A stretch of 64,000 bases of DNA. Origin: Cladopsammia gracilis (Eukaryota; Cnidaria; Anthozoa; Scleractinia; Dendrophylliidae). Position 1 is the first letter of the stretch; each line of letters starts with the position of its first letter. Location of the stretch: assembly GCA_022457155.1 (NCBI GenBank), contig JAJGOT010000204.1, positions 821,501 to 885,500 on the forward strand, in the 5' to 3' direction. This document shows positions 30,990 to 42,041 of the stretch, in pieces. The notes below the pieces were generated by a model. The model saw only the letters and a list, made by a program, of their open reading frames with translations, was not told the DNA's origin and searched no databases. The translations under genes and the position numbers were made by a program.

Positions 30990-33900
30990 TGGCTGGGGTT
31001 CAAACCCGAGACCTCCTGCTCTGCAGACCGGCGCTCTATCAACTGAGTTAACCATGTAATGCAAGCTTAAATGCACAGGAATAATAAAAGTCTTATTAAA
31101 AATTTTAAGGCCAAACATTTTGTCCATTGGGCTAATCAGATACATGTAGGTGGTATCTTGGATAGCCCCCCTACCCCTATACAAGTTGGATCCTCGTTAG
31201 GTATACTTTTTAATTACCCTGCGGTTATGCATTATTTTCTTTGTTAATGATTGAACAAAAATTTTATCCATTATTGTCTATGCAGTCACTCGATCTTGGA
31301 CACTTAATCTTACAAAAACAAAAAAAACGAGTGTTTAGTTTCATGACTGAAATTTTTGAATGTTTCCTCACTTAGATTAAAGAAAGAGATGGTGCTAAGA
31401 TTGAATCAAGTTGCTGCAGAATTTAGAAAGGTATCAAACAAGCAAATGGCTGAAACAACAAAACGAACAATCAGAGAGAATGTCTCTATCAATGCTCAGC
31501 TTGCTAAAATGTCTGACAAAACCATGGAACTCATCCAGGAAAATGATGAACTAAGAGTCAAGGAGAAAAAGATGAAACTACAGATCGATATGCTGGAGCA
31601 TAATGAAAAAGAACTGGCTAAAAAGAATAGCAGCAATCAGAAGGTAATGTACAGTAAGTTAGGCCAAGAGGCCAGCCAGATTTGGGGGATTTAATCTATT
31701 TTTTGTACCCACCCATTGGGAATTTGAATTCACGGCCATTAGAAAACTTGACCAAGAACATTGACGAGTTATTACAAGCATGCAGGAATTTTAAAGAACA
31801 CAAACGAAGTGGTCAGAGAAGCATGAGCCACAAGTGAGTGCTTCTTGCACTTCCCAGGTGTTTTTTAAAATTTCCTAGTGCTTAGATAACTCAACAATGT
31901 ACTCAGAGCAAACTTACTACATGTAAAAATTTTCCTTTATAAAATGTACCATGAGTTGTGCATACTGGCGACATAGGTTGTGTGTCATTTTTAACTCAAC
32001 AAAGTACCTATAGGAGGCTTTATCAACTGAGTTATAATGAACTCTTTCAGACCAATCATAGCGTGCACATTTATCATGATTTATTTAGCATTTTATAAAG
32101 TGATAAAAAGATAGTAGTTTGCAAAGCACTTGACGTAATAGAAAGATGCGTAAAATTTATTATGTTCTTGTGTATGTACTTCAGATAATTCGCATGTTGG
32201 CAGAGAAAGCCAAACAGCAGGAGGAGATGTTAGTTGAATACGATGAGAGTGATACACAGCATAAAGACCTGGAGAGTGAGGTGGACCTGCTACGAGCACA
32301 GGTGGACAGCATGAAGGACGAACTCAAGGTGGGTAATTTATAAAGCTTGAATGTCCATAAAATGTTCAAAGTGTACTTGATAAACATAACAAATCCTGAT
32401 GTCTATTAACAGTATAAATATCAAAAAGGCTACAAAATGTCATAGGAACAGTTTGGTGTTTGCAGCCCTGCAGGACTTGTAGAATTTCTACATGTATGTA
32501 GACTTTATTCAAATAATGGTGTTAATCTCGTTCTCCTTTAAAAGCTGGTAGCAGCCCATGATTTTGCACAGTCATGCAGTTCACTCTCTTATAAGGGACC
32601 ATGCATCGTTTGACTGGAAACGTTGGTCACTTACAGGTGACAGTCACTTAGGAGAGTGTTAAAATATTGGGTTTGACTGAGAAAAGTCACAAACAATATG
32701 TCATAAAGATGGTCATTGAAAAAAAGCTTGCTTACACAAGTTAGCGTTATTTGTCCTGTTATACATGTATAGTCTCTAAGAATCTGAAAGGTGTATTTCC
32801 TTTTAATTTAGTTGTGAGATGTTGCTTCATCAAAGCAGTACTACATTGGCATAACAGCCATGCTCCGTCACGCGTGACCAGTATTTTTGAAAATTGAATG
32901 GAGTTTTCAAGATTACGCGTCGGTTTTGAAAATTCATTCCGAGATTCAGAATTCCCGTGAGAATTTTACCACATTTTCGGAAACAAAGAGCAACAAAATA
33001 TCATTTTGTTTGAAATGTTACATATCCGAACAATATTAGGTTTTTTTATACGTGCAGCGAAGTTATTCTCCGTTAATTCGTGACTTTCAAAGTGTTTTCC
33101 ACAGAGATCTTCAAGGTTTCATTCAAATCTCAGACGTTACAAAGAAATATTCAAATGTTCATTTCATTCTCTAGATTACTGGTCACGCGTGACAGAGCAT
33201 GGCTGTAAGTTGATTTGTTTAATATTGGCTGCCATTGTGTCACATCCAATGGACTAATTTTATGTTACTTTGGTTCTTCATGATAGACCACAACAGAGAA
33301 TAAGGAGTCCTTAGAGAATGAACTTGCCAAAGTGACAAGGGACAGAAATCTGTCCATGAAGAAGAAAGATGAGTTAGCTGGGATTCTATCTCAAGCTGCA
33401 CAGGCTCTTCGGACTTCATTGGTGGTAAGCTTTTCTTTTCTCCTCCAAGTGCAATCTTAGACAAGCTGCTCCAGGTTTCTCTTCCCAATTATTTCTGTAA
33501 TTATTGTACAATATGAAATAACTTTATATTTATACACATCACATCTTTATTCTTGGTTTTCACCTGACTTCATAAAAATTCAAAAATCTAAAGTATACAT
33601 CCTACAAAGCTGTTTCTAATATGGTATGTGGATACAAGTGTTATAATCTTTCACAAAAAGTTTCAGGTTTAAACGATGTTTTGCTTCCGATTTACAAAGG
33701 TTTTAAATCTGTCATGCAATTCGTCACGCTATTAAAGATACGCTGTGAAAATAAACAAATTTGAATCAGCTGAAAGTTAATGTTTGCATTATAAGTGCTT
33801 ATAAGCCAAGTTAATGGAGCTTATAGCAAATACAATATTTTTGGATTTGAATTTTGGTATAATTAAGACTGAATTTTTGGCTGCCATGTTTTTGCCCCTG

Positions 33901-36293
33901 AGTGGGGCACAAAGATGGCTGCTCCATACATTTCTTACTAAAAATGCCTAATACTCGTTCCCCTATAACTCTTGAATGAAATGCGTTTGCAATTCAAAAT
34001 TTGGCCAAGATGTGTAGTTATAAACTCTCTACAATTCTATAAACATTTTGGATTCGAAATCTATTGTTTAATCATTCTGAATTTTGATATGACATAAGCG
34101 AAACCAAGAATACCTCGCAGATCTGTTATGGTTCAAATTTCTTTGGTTTGAAAATGTTCAAATCAGTTTAATTGTCATATTTCTTCATATGAGATTCATT
34201 TTCATGTTCCGAGACAACGGAAAACAAAAATCGAACTGCTTAAAAGTTTTAAACAAATTAACGAATCATTGTGCAGTTCCAGAAAATATCCATATTCCCC
34301 CCAGGGAAGGTTTTTTGTTTAGCACCCCCGTTCCACCCAGGAAATTCCAGTTTAGCTTCATACTTTAGCTTCTAAAATGTTGGCTTTTAAGACCCCCCCT
34401 CCCCCTAGAAATTTCCAATGACCTTCCATGGGGTGACTGGGTATGGATTTTTTCTGGAACTACACATATATTCATCACATTCATTGATCATCCACAAAAA
34501 ATTACCAGTATACATTCTCATGTACCAAAAGTTGAACTAGCTGTTAAAGCTCATTACTTTCCAAAGACCAGGGGCCAGTTGCATAAAACTTAATGCCTGA
34601 TGTAACAGCTAATGTCTGACGTTCAGCCCAGTCAAAGTAACGTCAGACATTAGCAGTTACGTCCGACGTTAAGTGTTATGCAACTGGCCCCAGCATTCCC
34701 TATTTTTGTACCAGGACTTTAAAAAATATATCCTTTTAAATAGTCATGTCTAAATGCTAATGCTTATATGTTACACCCCAATAGGGATGTTCAATAATAA
34801 TTTATTTTTTTAAGCTTGGTTCCCACTAGCGACACAAGCGACTTAAGCGGAATCGTAAGCGAAATCGGAATCGTAAGAACCTTCAATCTAGTGGAAATCA
34901 AAACAATGGAAGCGGATAGTAAGTGACGGAAGCAGAAGCGGAATCGGAAGAAAAAGGAAACCTTCTGATCCTTCCAATTCCAATTCCGACTCTGTTTTTC
35001 AATTTCCGCTAGAACATAAGGCTCCTTATGCTTCCGACTCCGACTCCGCTTCTGATTATGTTGCTAGTGGGAACCAGCCCTTAGTAACTAAAAGTAAATG
35101 ACTATAAATGCTGTAGAACTGTAAAATCCATTTCAGACATTCCTTATTTTCAAATTTTCTGGAATGCCTTGAAGTGATTTTGCTGATCAGCCCCAGTCAT
35201 GTGATCATCCTTTTTGTTCATCATTTCAGGCTCCTACTGTAGTCCAAGAAAAGTATGATGAAGCAGAAGGCATTTCTCAACGTGAGAACCTTGTCCAGAC
35301 ACTTCTGGGAATACTGAACGATGCTGCAAAATTTGGTGTAGCACCCAGTGCAAAAGATTTTATACCAATCCGCGAAACCAGAGGGTACGCAAGCCCCAGC
35401 CCGGATATTGGCAGACACGTCTATAAAAAGAAAGAGTAAGTTATTAACTAAACTAAGTATACTCAAAAACAATAAAAATTGAAATACAACTGTATGCATG
35501 TGAGAAAATTTCAACAAGGACAAAAAAAGAAATAATGTTGATATTTGAATCTCATGAATGTAAAATAAAGTTTGCCTCAATCTGCTCAAGATTGTGAAAA
35601 AAAATCACAGTTTTAAGTGTAATCTTGTGTCTCATGTTTCTTCAATTATTTTCTATTGCTGAAAAGAAGTGAGGGACTGCGTGAAGTCTAATACTTCAAG
35701 TGTATTATGATTCTAAACTCTTCAACTGTCTTTTTCGTAGGACACCTCCTTCTAAGTCCCAGGCTGTGGCAGCTTCAGTTAACCGTCCTCTGCCCCATTA
35801 CAAGCTGGGAGATCTGGGAATAGTTCCCAGATCTCACCCAAAGCTTGGAGAGAGGACTAGAACTAGTTCACCATTGGCACCAATCAGCAAGCAGACGAGA
35901 AGTGTTGGTGTACAGACTGTCAGTGCTCAGAAGGTGAGTGCTATGGAAGCACTTTCATTTCATGGAAGGGCTTTCATTTTCAGGTCATAATACCTTTGAG
36001 CCCAAACATTGTATTTTCTATGACATCATTAAAAATAAAGCCTCACGAAATACATTTTGGGCTGAATGATGACGGGAAATCATTTTGGTGCAAAAGTACG
36101 AGTTAGTAAATTTGAGTTATTGGTGCATTTTTGTAACAATGTATTTGTGTCTTTGCAGGCCATGTTTTTTGCAGACCAGCTTCTTTCTAAGCGAAGTCCC
36201 ACCTCCTCTGGTCATAAACTGTCACATGACTACCATTCACCAATCAGAACAGAGCTACCTGTTGGAAACGGATCACGCGGCAGAATACCTTAA
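29607..36293 (+). CDS. BBOF1: Coiled-coil protein, BBOF1-like, 7 exons
   Basis: Basal body-orientation factors align basal bodies of motile cilia and locate to the ciliary base and axoneme. Exons are 29607-30196, 31376-31643, 32185-32328, 33287-33424, 35230-35435, 35741-35933 and 36159-36293; borders are GT-AG and phases agree, giving 557 aa (human protein about 530). The start MPPKKKGKKSGKKKKSGK gives a very basic N-terminus of about 30 residues. A long acidic/basic heptad-rich coiled coil follows, about 38-340, including LKKEMVLRLNQVAAEFRKVS and NKQMAETTKR, a stretch I recall from BBOF1/DUF4515 proteins. The tail (about 400-557) is Ser/Pro-rich with RSVGVQTV. The exon 1 donor is the weak GTTTGC. 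The coiled-coil class is certain; the BBOF1 name is likely, and CCDC-type relatives are the alternative. Confidence 0.82.
30701..31053 (-). mobile_element. tRNA-derived SINE, full length
   Basis: In BBOF1 intron 1, antisense to the gene. On the minus strand it starts GGTTAACTCAGTTGATAGA (box A) and has box B GGGTTTGAACCCC at 30996-31008. A GCA triplet sits in the anticodon-like position (TCTGCAGA). A unique body and the tail GCGCTATACAAATGCATAAA follow; that tail resembles 3' ends of L2-type LINEs, so such a LINE may have mobilised it (inference). Confidence 0.83.
32857..33207. mobile_element. TIR MITE in BBOF1 intron 3
   Basis: 351 bp with inverted ends AGCCATGCTCCGTCACGCG and CGCGTGACAGAGCATGGCT, each followed by TGACCAGT/ACTGGTCA. 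Interior AT-rich, non-coding. It ends about 80 bp before exon 4. Confidence 0.8.
33550..34111 (+). mobile_element. ~555-bp TIR element, copy 2
   Basis: In BBOF1 intron 4, uninterrupted. The ends ATTCTTGGTTTTCACCTGAC and GACATAAGCGAAACCAAGAA match copy 1. Internal GCTCCATACATTTCTTACT is preceded by GCCCCTGAGTGGGGC, a small palindrome also present in variant form in copy 4. Confidence 0.85.
34270..34466. mobile_element. C-rich TIR MITE, second copy
   Basis: Same ends and interior as 14883-15073 (TGTGCAGTTCCAGAAAAT / TTTTTTCTGGAACTACACA), in BBOF1 intron 4. Confidence 0.85.
34571..34691. mobile_element. Small palindromic MITE (GGGGCCAGTTGCATAA family)
   Basis: Ends GGGGCCAGTTGCATAAAACT and AGTGTTATGCAACTGGCCCC; inner TAATGTCTGACGTT words appear in both orientations. 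A decayed relative is at 58690-58805 in a MICAL intron. Confidence 0.85.
34814..35081. mobile_element. TIR MITE with GGAAGCGGAATCGTAAGC-type words
   Basis: Ends GGTTCCCACTAGCGACA and GTTGCTAGTGGGAACC. The interior repeats AAGCGGAATCG and CCGACTCCGCTTC words in both orientations. It is the fourth repeat in a row in BBOF1 intron 4. Confidence 0.8.
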
Positions 36294-37100
36294 CCGTACG
36301 ATTAAAAAACAAATTGAGCTTTTCTTCGAGCAACCACGCTGTGAAATATCTTCTTAATCGACGCGGTGAAATATTTAAGTTTTAGTCTAGACAAGAGAAA
36401 ATCTTATTTTGCGTATATTTTGTGGAGGAGATGAATTCACTGTTTATATTGTGAAACGGTGAGTTTATTTTTGTATTTAGAGGATTTGCGTGCAACTGTT
36501 CTCTTGAATAAGAACCGTACTTTAATACTACACAACAGCAACACCTTTTTTACTTTTTACTCAAACCGAAGGCTTGTTAGAAAAGGGCATCAGCTTACAC
36601 TTCCAGAGCAACGGATATCCTGGAAACAAAGTTCACATCCGAGAATCTCGATGTTTCCCTCGACTTCGTCTCGGGAAACATCGAAAAAACAGTAATCAAA
36701 TAATGTAGTTGTGTTGAAGAATAGAGAAATGTTGATGTGTGCAAAATGTTTCTTTTTTTTTCCCGCAAGACGATGTTTTTACTTTTTGAGTTTATTCAGT
36801 AGGCAACAGCGAAAGTTACTAAGAAGTGTTTTTACGTATAAATGGCGGACAGTTGTGTTCAGTTTGTTTTCTTTATAGAAGACAATTTTCTGTAAAAAGT
36901 GAAAGTACTTTGTGGTTGATAGAGACTTCGAAAGTTGCAACCCTAAATGTTTTAAATTAATAAAAGAAGGAAAGTAAAGGTTGCAAAGAAGTACGTATGA
37001 CTTTTTAAAATCTTGTTGAAATATCTGGTAGTTAGCGTCCAAGTAAAGCGTCACCTCCAAGAGTTCTCTTTGGTAATAGTTGTTTTAAAATCAACACATC
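36294..37100. other. BBOF1 3' flank
   Basis: Begins right after the BBOF1 stop codon, so the 3' UTR lies here. A CGATGTTTCCCTCGACTTCG / CGGGAAACATCG hairpin is at about 36647-36683. No further coding content recognised. Confidence 0.4.
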
Positions 37101-38365
37101 TTACTAAAATAATCAGTTCCTGCTTATTCTGTCCTCATGACTTGTATCTTGGAACTGCGTATTTATTATTCAGTCTGCAAATAATCACTGATGGGCAACA
37201 AAACGTTCAGTTGTACTGTGTTATATAAAGTGGGTGTTTTTGTATATCTACATTTGTGGTGAGTGCCAAGTTCTTTTCTGAACACTAAATAGTCGTACAA
37301 GTCGCTGTGAAGAGAAAAAAGTATTTCATCTTTTGTAAATACCTGTGTAAATAACCTTGCATGTATTAAAAATAACGTTATTTTGATGTGTAGGCCTCTT
37401 GTAACTTCATCTTTAAAATATCACTGGAAAAGACGTCTGTCATTAATTGTAGGCTAGAATCTGACACATTTCATCGATTTGTAGCCCTTCACTGCCTCAC
37501 TGCATATGTGCCAGAGAAAAACTCCCGGATTTACCGCCGGAACGTGTTGGATGAGTAGAAAGCACATTCAACTTGTTAAACGGAATAGCGAGACCGCCTG
37601 TCCGGCTTTATTTTCGTTTAACAACGTTCAGCATATAATTGGCATGAACGCAGTGTCAAATGGCCTATTTCAACATTCAACATGGCATGTTGCAACATTG
37701 AACCGGTACTCGGCGTTCGCGCGCGGCCGGCAGCGATGATAGGCAGCTGTATTCGCAAGTTAGGCCATAGGAGCGTTGTAGGCAAACTCAGCTGCTTCGA
37801 GGAGGCAATTCAGGCATTCAGAAATTCATTAATACTCCCGAGGCATTTAATACTGCACTATCATTTCTTTTTTACGGTTGTTGTTGAGGGGGCTTGTTCC
37901 CAGGACAAGGCACTGGACACCATCGGCAGTAGTTTGGTTTTCATTGTCTTGATCTGGCCAGGCGTTTACCGGCGTTTATGATCAGCGCAGGTCGCTACAG
38001 TCGAACCTCAACTTACGACGGATACATGCATCTCCATAACACGAGCATCTTTTGTATTACGGTCAGGTTTGGTCCAAGAGCCACCAAATTAACACACTCT
38101 ATGGACAGTTTCATAAAACGGACACTGGGTTCTGTCTCTTTCCGTACGGGTGGTACCCGTGAGTATTCGTGTGATAAAGGTTTTTGCTGAAATTAGTTTT
38201 TTCTTGACTTCCGAACTCGTGACCGTTAGTGTCTGCCAAATTAAACTGATAAGATTTTGGCAATTGACATAGCCGCTTGCGCGTGATTTTTTTTTTTTCG
38301 ATTTAAAACTTCCTTGGCAGCGCTTTTGACAGCCTGAGTCACTGAGCGAGGGTCTCATCATCTTT
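37100..38365 (+). repeat. Diverged duplicate segment (partner at 51660-54990)
   Basis: Several blocks match the second segment in the same order and orientation: ATAATCAGTTCCTG followed by TTGTATCTTGGAACTG, CACTGCCTCACTG, GGCCTATTTCAACATTCAAC, GGCTTGTTCCCAGGACAAGG, GATCTGGCCAGGCGT, ATAAAACGGACACTGGG and TTCCTTGGCAGCGCTTTTGA. Mismatches and gaps are frequent, so the duplication is old. The cysteine-rich frame of the partner is not preserved here. Confidence 0.78.
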
Positions 38366-38877
38366 ACTTAATAGTGATACAGTTCTAAAAATAACAAGTC
38401 TGGGATAGGGTAGGGATTTTTGGCGTCTAGTCTAGTAAAGGGTTGCAAAATCAGTCAAGTCAAGTTTATTTTGTCTCATGACTGATGTTACAGACAAGTC
38501 ATAGTTATGATAAGGGAGCAGGAGCTCTCAACAAACCCTACTGGGCTTACAAGGAGAGTCCCTGTTACAGCTGAACATGATCACGATTTCAGAGTCCCAG
38601 CGGCGTACGGAGACTAATCCCCACCCCCGCGCGCCTTGACGTAGCCGAGACGCGAGGGACGATGTTAGCGTATATGACGTACCACTCGTACCAGCTGCTC
38701 ATATGATATGAACATTGAACAGGTGTTTTCAGTCGTTTTTTGCCTGTTTTCTCTCACTAATTATAAAGGAAGGCAGATACTTACGTCACAGAAAAGAAGC
38801 CACGCATACTGCAGCTTCGATTATTCCCGTATATGGTAAGATTTCCGTATTAATTTTATTGTCATAATAGGCCTTAT
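38366..38877. other. Intergenic with a transposon scar
   Basis: About 38395-38455 (GGGATAGGGTAGGG, GTCTAGTCTAGTAAAGGG) resembles the CCCTATTCTAGAC element at 2052-2480. The rest shows nothing recognisable. Confidence 0.4.
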
Positions 38878-39258
38878 GACGGTTTTTCCAAAATTTTATA
38901 TGGGCCTGATAGCAAAAATCCATCGACACTGCTGGGAAAAGCATCTCAAAATTAGTAAAATGGCCGAGTTTAAAAGCGATATCTTTTAAAATAATGGAGA
39001 TATAGCTCCGCAAAGTCGGCAAATTTCACATACGTTTGTATCGCGCAGCCAAATTTCTTGCCTACAAAGATCTACAAAGAAATTTGGCCGCGCGATACAA
39101 ACGTATGTGAAATTTGCCGACTTTGCGGAGATATATCTCCATTATTTTAAAAGATATCGCTTTTAAACTCGGCCATTTTACTAATTTTGAGATGCTTTTC
39201 CCAGCAGTGTCGATGGGTTTTTGCTATCAGGCCCATATAAAATTTTGGAAAAACCGTG
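38878..39258. repeat. Large palindrome, arms of about 183 bp
   Basis: The left arm (38878-39060) and right arm (about 39077-39258) are nearly exact complements around a spacer of about 16 bp containing two copies of CTACAAAGA. Matching words include CCAAAATTTTATATGGGCC, CACTGCTGGGAAAAGCATC and ATACAAACGTATGTGAAATT. Both arms therefore give the same short translation on opposite strands; neither is a gene. The right arm runs directly into a satellite unit. Confidence 0.9.
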
Positions 39259-39482
39259 ATGGTGATTTGCACGGCGTCCATGTCAGAAACTGGCAGCAAG
39301 TCCTGAACGTTGTTGATTTGCTCAGTCTGTGTACACTGCGCGAACGACTCATTTTGCGACACTTGGAATTTATTCACACACGGTTTTGTAATATTGATAG
39401 CTTGCCATTTTTTTTGCTAAAATTGGCTTGAATTTCATAATTGGTGATTTGCATGGCCGCCATGTCAGAAACTGCAAGTCCT
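39258..39482. repeat. Detached unit of the 193-bp satellite
   Basis: One diverged unit plus a partial second: GTGATTTGCACGGCGTCCAT, CTGAACGTTGTTGATTTG, GCTCAGTCTGTGTACACTG and GCCATTTTTTTTGCTAAAAT, all as in the array at 42042-44695. It lacks the ATTCAGGCTAA word of inner units. It stops at CAAGTCCT exactly where the TIR element begins, and the array resumes with GAACGTTG on the other side. Confidence 0.9.
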
Positions 39483-40938
39483 GGGCCGGGTTTTTCAAAG
39501 AGCGGTTAAAGGCCCATCTGCACTTACCGTGATGCACCGCGCATTGTTTATTTTGATTTGGACCCAGATAAATGCGATCTCTCGCGAAGTGAAATTTTTG
39601 CCTCTCATCTCCAGGAAGAAATGAACAGTGAGTTTGAAATTTCGTTCGATATTAATTTTAAAATTTATTAGTCCCAAGAAGCGGTCCTGTTAGATATCAA
39701 AAGCCCGTATAACATGTCTTGCATTTTGTCTGGGGCCGCTCAACTTGCCTGTAATAGTGTAGCTCCAGGAAACTCCAGTCGCTGAGACAGTTTCCTCCAC
39801 TTTGAATCAAAGTTCGCCTCGAAAATATTTTCACATTGTGGGACGCGGTAAACCTTCTGCTATTTTTACCGAAAGTTTAAGGTCGATGCCGCTTTAAACG
39901 AAACCTCCAGCGAGCCTAGAAGTGTTTGTATTTTGTGGGCTGTTCTTCGATCCAGTTGGCGTATATTATTTGCATTGGGCATAATTAATGAGCTCCGCTG
40001 GCGGAGGACGTTTCATCGGCTTCAGAAGTTTGCATCGAAAAAAATTCGACGACTAGGGACAGGGAAAACCTCCTTCAACTTCCATGGAATATTTCACATA
40101 GTTGCTGCCAAAAATGACTCCACAGGCGAGCCGAAAAGTTCAAGCTTTTTCTGTTGTTTACATCTCCAGGGGGCATTTTCCGGTCGAACAGTCATGGTTA
40201 TCGATGGAAAGATTCAAATGTCAACTCACAGTATCTGGAAAACGAATGTACTTGTAGGCAATCTAATATACCTATTTCCTTTCCACGGACAACTGAATTT
40301 CTGAGCCAAACCTTCTGAAGGTTCTCGTTTCTTGACAGCCGACCTCGAGCCTTCGGCGGTGCTTAGAAAAGGGTCAGTACATTTCGCTGACCCCCAATCC
40401 ATGGACTACCCCAATATGGACTACCAATTGGTCTACCAAATGGACTACCTAAAATGGACTACCTGAAAAAAAAAAATTATAAAAAATTGTATAGAAAAAT
40501 AATAAAACAATCACTTGAAAACGATCAAAATTATGCTGTTCGATGTTACTACTAAACTTTTCCAGTGGTGGATATAGACATCTTTGAGTTGAGACATTTA
40601 ATTTGATTTATTATGTTAAGTAGGGGAATTTTACAACATAAGTTGCTGTTTGTCTGGCAACATTTAGCCCCCCTATTAAGCAAAGTCACTAAGTCAGAAT
40701 TGCTGTTGTGTTCAATTGGCTGCTATTCCAGAATAATCAGAAATACCAGATTAACGACATATTTCTTATTCTAGTATATTTGCATTCCAGTAAAATAAAA
40801 TGATGGAACACACTCTTAAACTGTGTTTTCTTTATTTTGGAGCCTTTTTGCGAGGGAGACTGTATATGAGTGAAGTGAGGTAGGCAGGGTGTTATGGGAA
40901 GCTTCTGCACTCACTTCACTCATAAATAAGCCTATATT

Positions 40939-41007
40939 TCTGTTGTGGTTCAAATTTTTCTTTTGTAAAAATAAAAAAAATGAAATAAAAATATGAACCA
41001 CAGCATA
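40939..41007. mobile_element. Reduced TATGTTG-family MITE inside the hAT
   Basis: TTCTGTTGTGGTTCAAATTT and ATATGAACCACAGCATAT form short arms around an A/T-rich loop. These ends resemble 17219-17351 and 25225-25376. It is a small derivative nested in the hAT element. Confidence 0.65.
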
Positions 41008-41125
41008 TCCGTGAAATTCCAAGGGGGGAGGGGGGGTGGGGGGGAGACTCAAAAGCTAATCTTTTTTAATGGAAATCCTGTAGCTTAACTGGAATTTCCT
41101 GAGGGGTATGGATACCATTACGATT

Positions 41126-41252
41126 GGTACAAAATGCTGGTCACAGGGCACAGGTCGTTGAATCTTACCCATAACAGTAAATAAAAGGCAACCATTAGTG
41201 CTTTACCCCTCCTTGGATGACTTGTGACCTGTGACCGGCGTTTTGTACCAAC
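41126..41252. repeat. Inverted repeat inside the hAT element
   Basis: GGTACAAAATGCTGGTCACAG and CTGTGACCGGCGTTTTGTACC are complementary arms about 127 bp end to end. This is either another nested MITE or part of the hAT interior. Confidence 0.65.
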
Positions 41253-42041
41253 CCATATGGATATCTTTTGGAACACGGATTTTTTCTATATTTTGTGTTG
41301 ACTTAAACGGATTCCAGGCCATTTAAATGTGTTTGCACAAGCAAAGATTCCATCCCAGTTATATACTCATTTCCAATTGGTTCATAAACAAATATAATGG
41401 ACTTGCATCATAGCATGCACGGAACAGGGTAAAAAGGTACTTTGATTCATGCACCGAACTGTGAAACCAACTAAATCAAAAAGCAATAAGTTGAGTGCTA
41501 TTGTACATTAATTGTCAATACTCAATGGCTAATTAGGCTGCAAAATGTTATGGTTCTTTTAGTTTCTTGATTACTCATTGACCAATGATTATTTATGTCT
41601 GATGAGGAAATAATGACATGAAAAATGTTTTCATCTTATTTAAAAACGTGAATTTATTTTTCAGGTAGTCCATTTTAGGTAGTCCATTAGGTAGTCCATT
41701 TTAGGTAGTCCATTTTGGGTAGTCCATTTGGTAGTCCATATAGGGGTAGTCCATGGACTGGGGGTCAGCGAAATGTACCGACCCCTTAGAAAACGTATCA
41801 GTAACGATGGAAACTAAAAGAAAACCGACAAAAACAAGATGCAATGCCTTGAATATGAACTAAATATTTGAAATCAATGGAGATTTTTCCAAAGTATTTT
41901 CGCCCTTTATTTGCGACTTTGACTTGTCTTCGCGTGTAGCTTAAAATAAGTTTTTAAAGACGGTTCTTACATGAGAAATTAAATTCTCGGTTAAGTTTTA
42001 ATCCTGGGTTAGCATTAACCGACTTTTGAACAACTGGGCCC

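Larger units (their letters stand above)
40371..41785. mobile_element. Non-autonomous hAT element with TTAGAAAA duplication
   Basis: 1415 bp. Ends GGGTCAGTACATTTCGCTGA and TCAGCGAAATGTACCGACCC are followed by CCCCA(A/G)TCCATGGACTACC in inverted orientation. The 8-bp direct repeat TTAGAAAA is at 40363-40370 and 41786-41793. Both subterminal regions contain clustered TGGACTACC words (about five on the left, seven on the right), likely transposase-binding sites. There is no transposase frame. The middle holds smaller inverted repeats at 40939-41007 and 41126-41252. Confidence 0.93.
39483..42041. mobile_element. 2.56-kb TIR element inserted in the satellite array
   Basis: The ends GGGCCGGGTTTTTCAAAGAG and CTTTTGAACAACTGGGCCC are imperfect inverted repeats that also share CGGTTAA/TTAACCG further in. 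CTG (or CCTG) lies at both junctions. Removing it would rejoin the satellite unit CAAGTCCTGAACG. No transposase is recognisable. It is itself interrupted by the hAT element at 40371-41785. Its superfamily is not assigned. Confidence 0.78.

Noticed and set aside
38786..39431. Two similar proteins starting MPTLR on opposite strands
   Set aside because: They are the two arms of the palindrome at 38878-39258 read in opposite directions.
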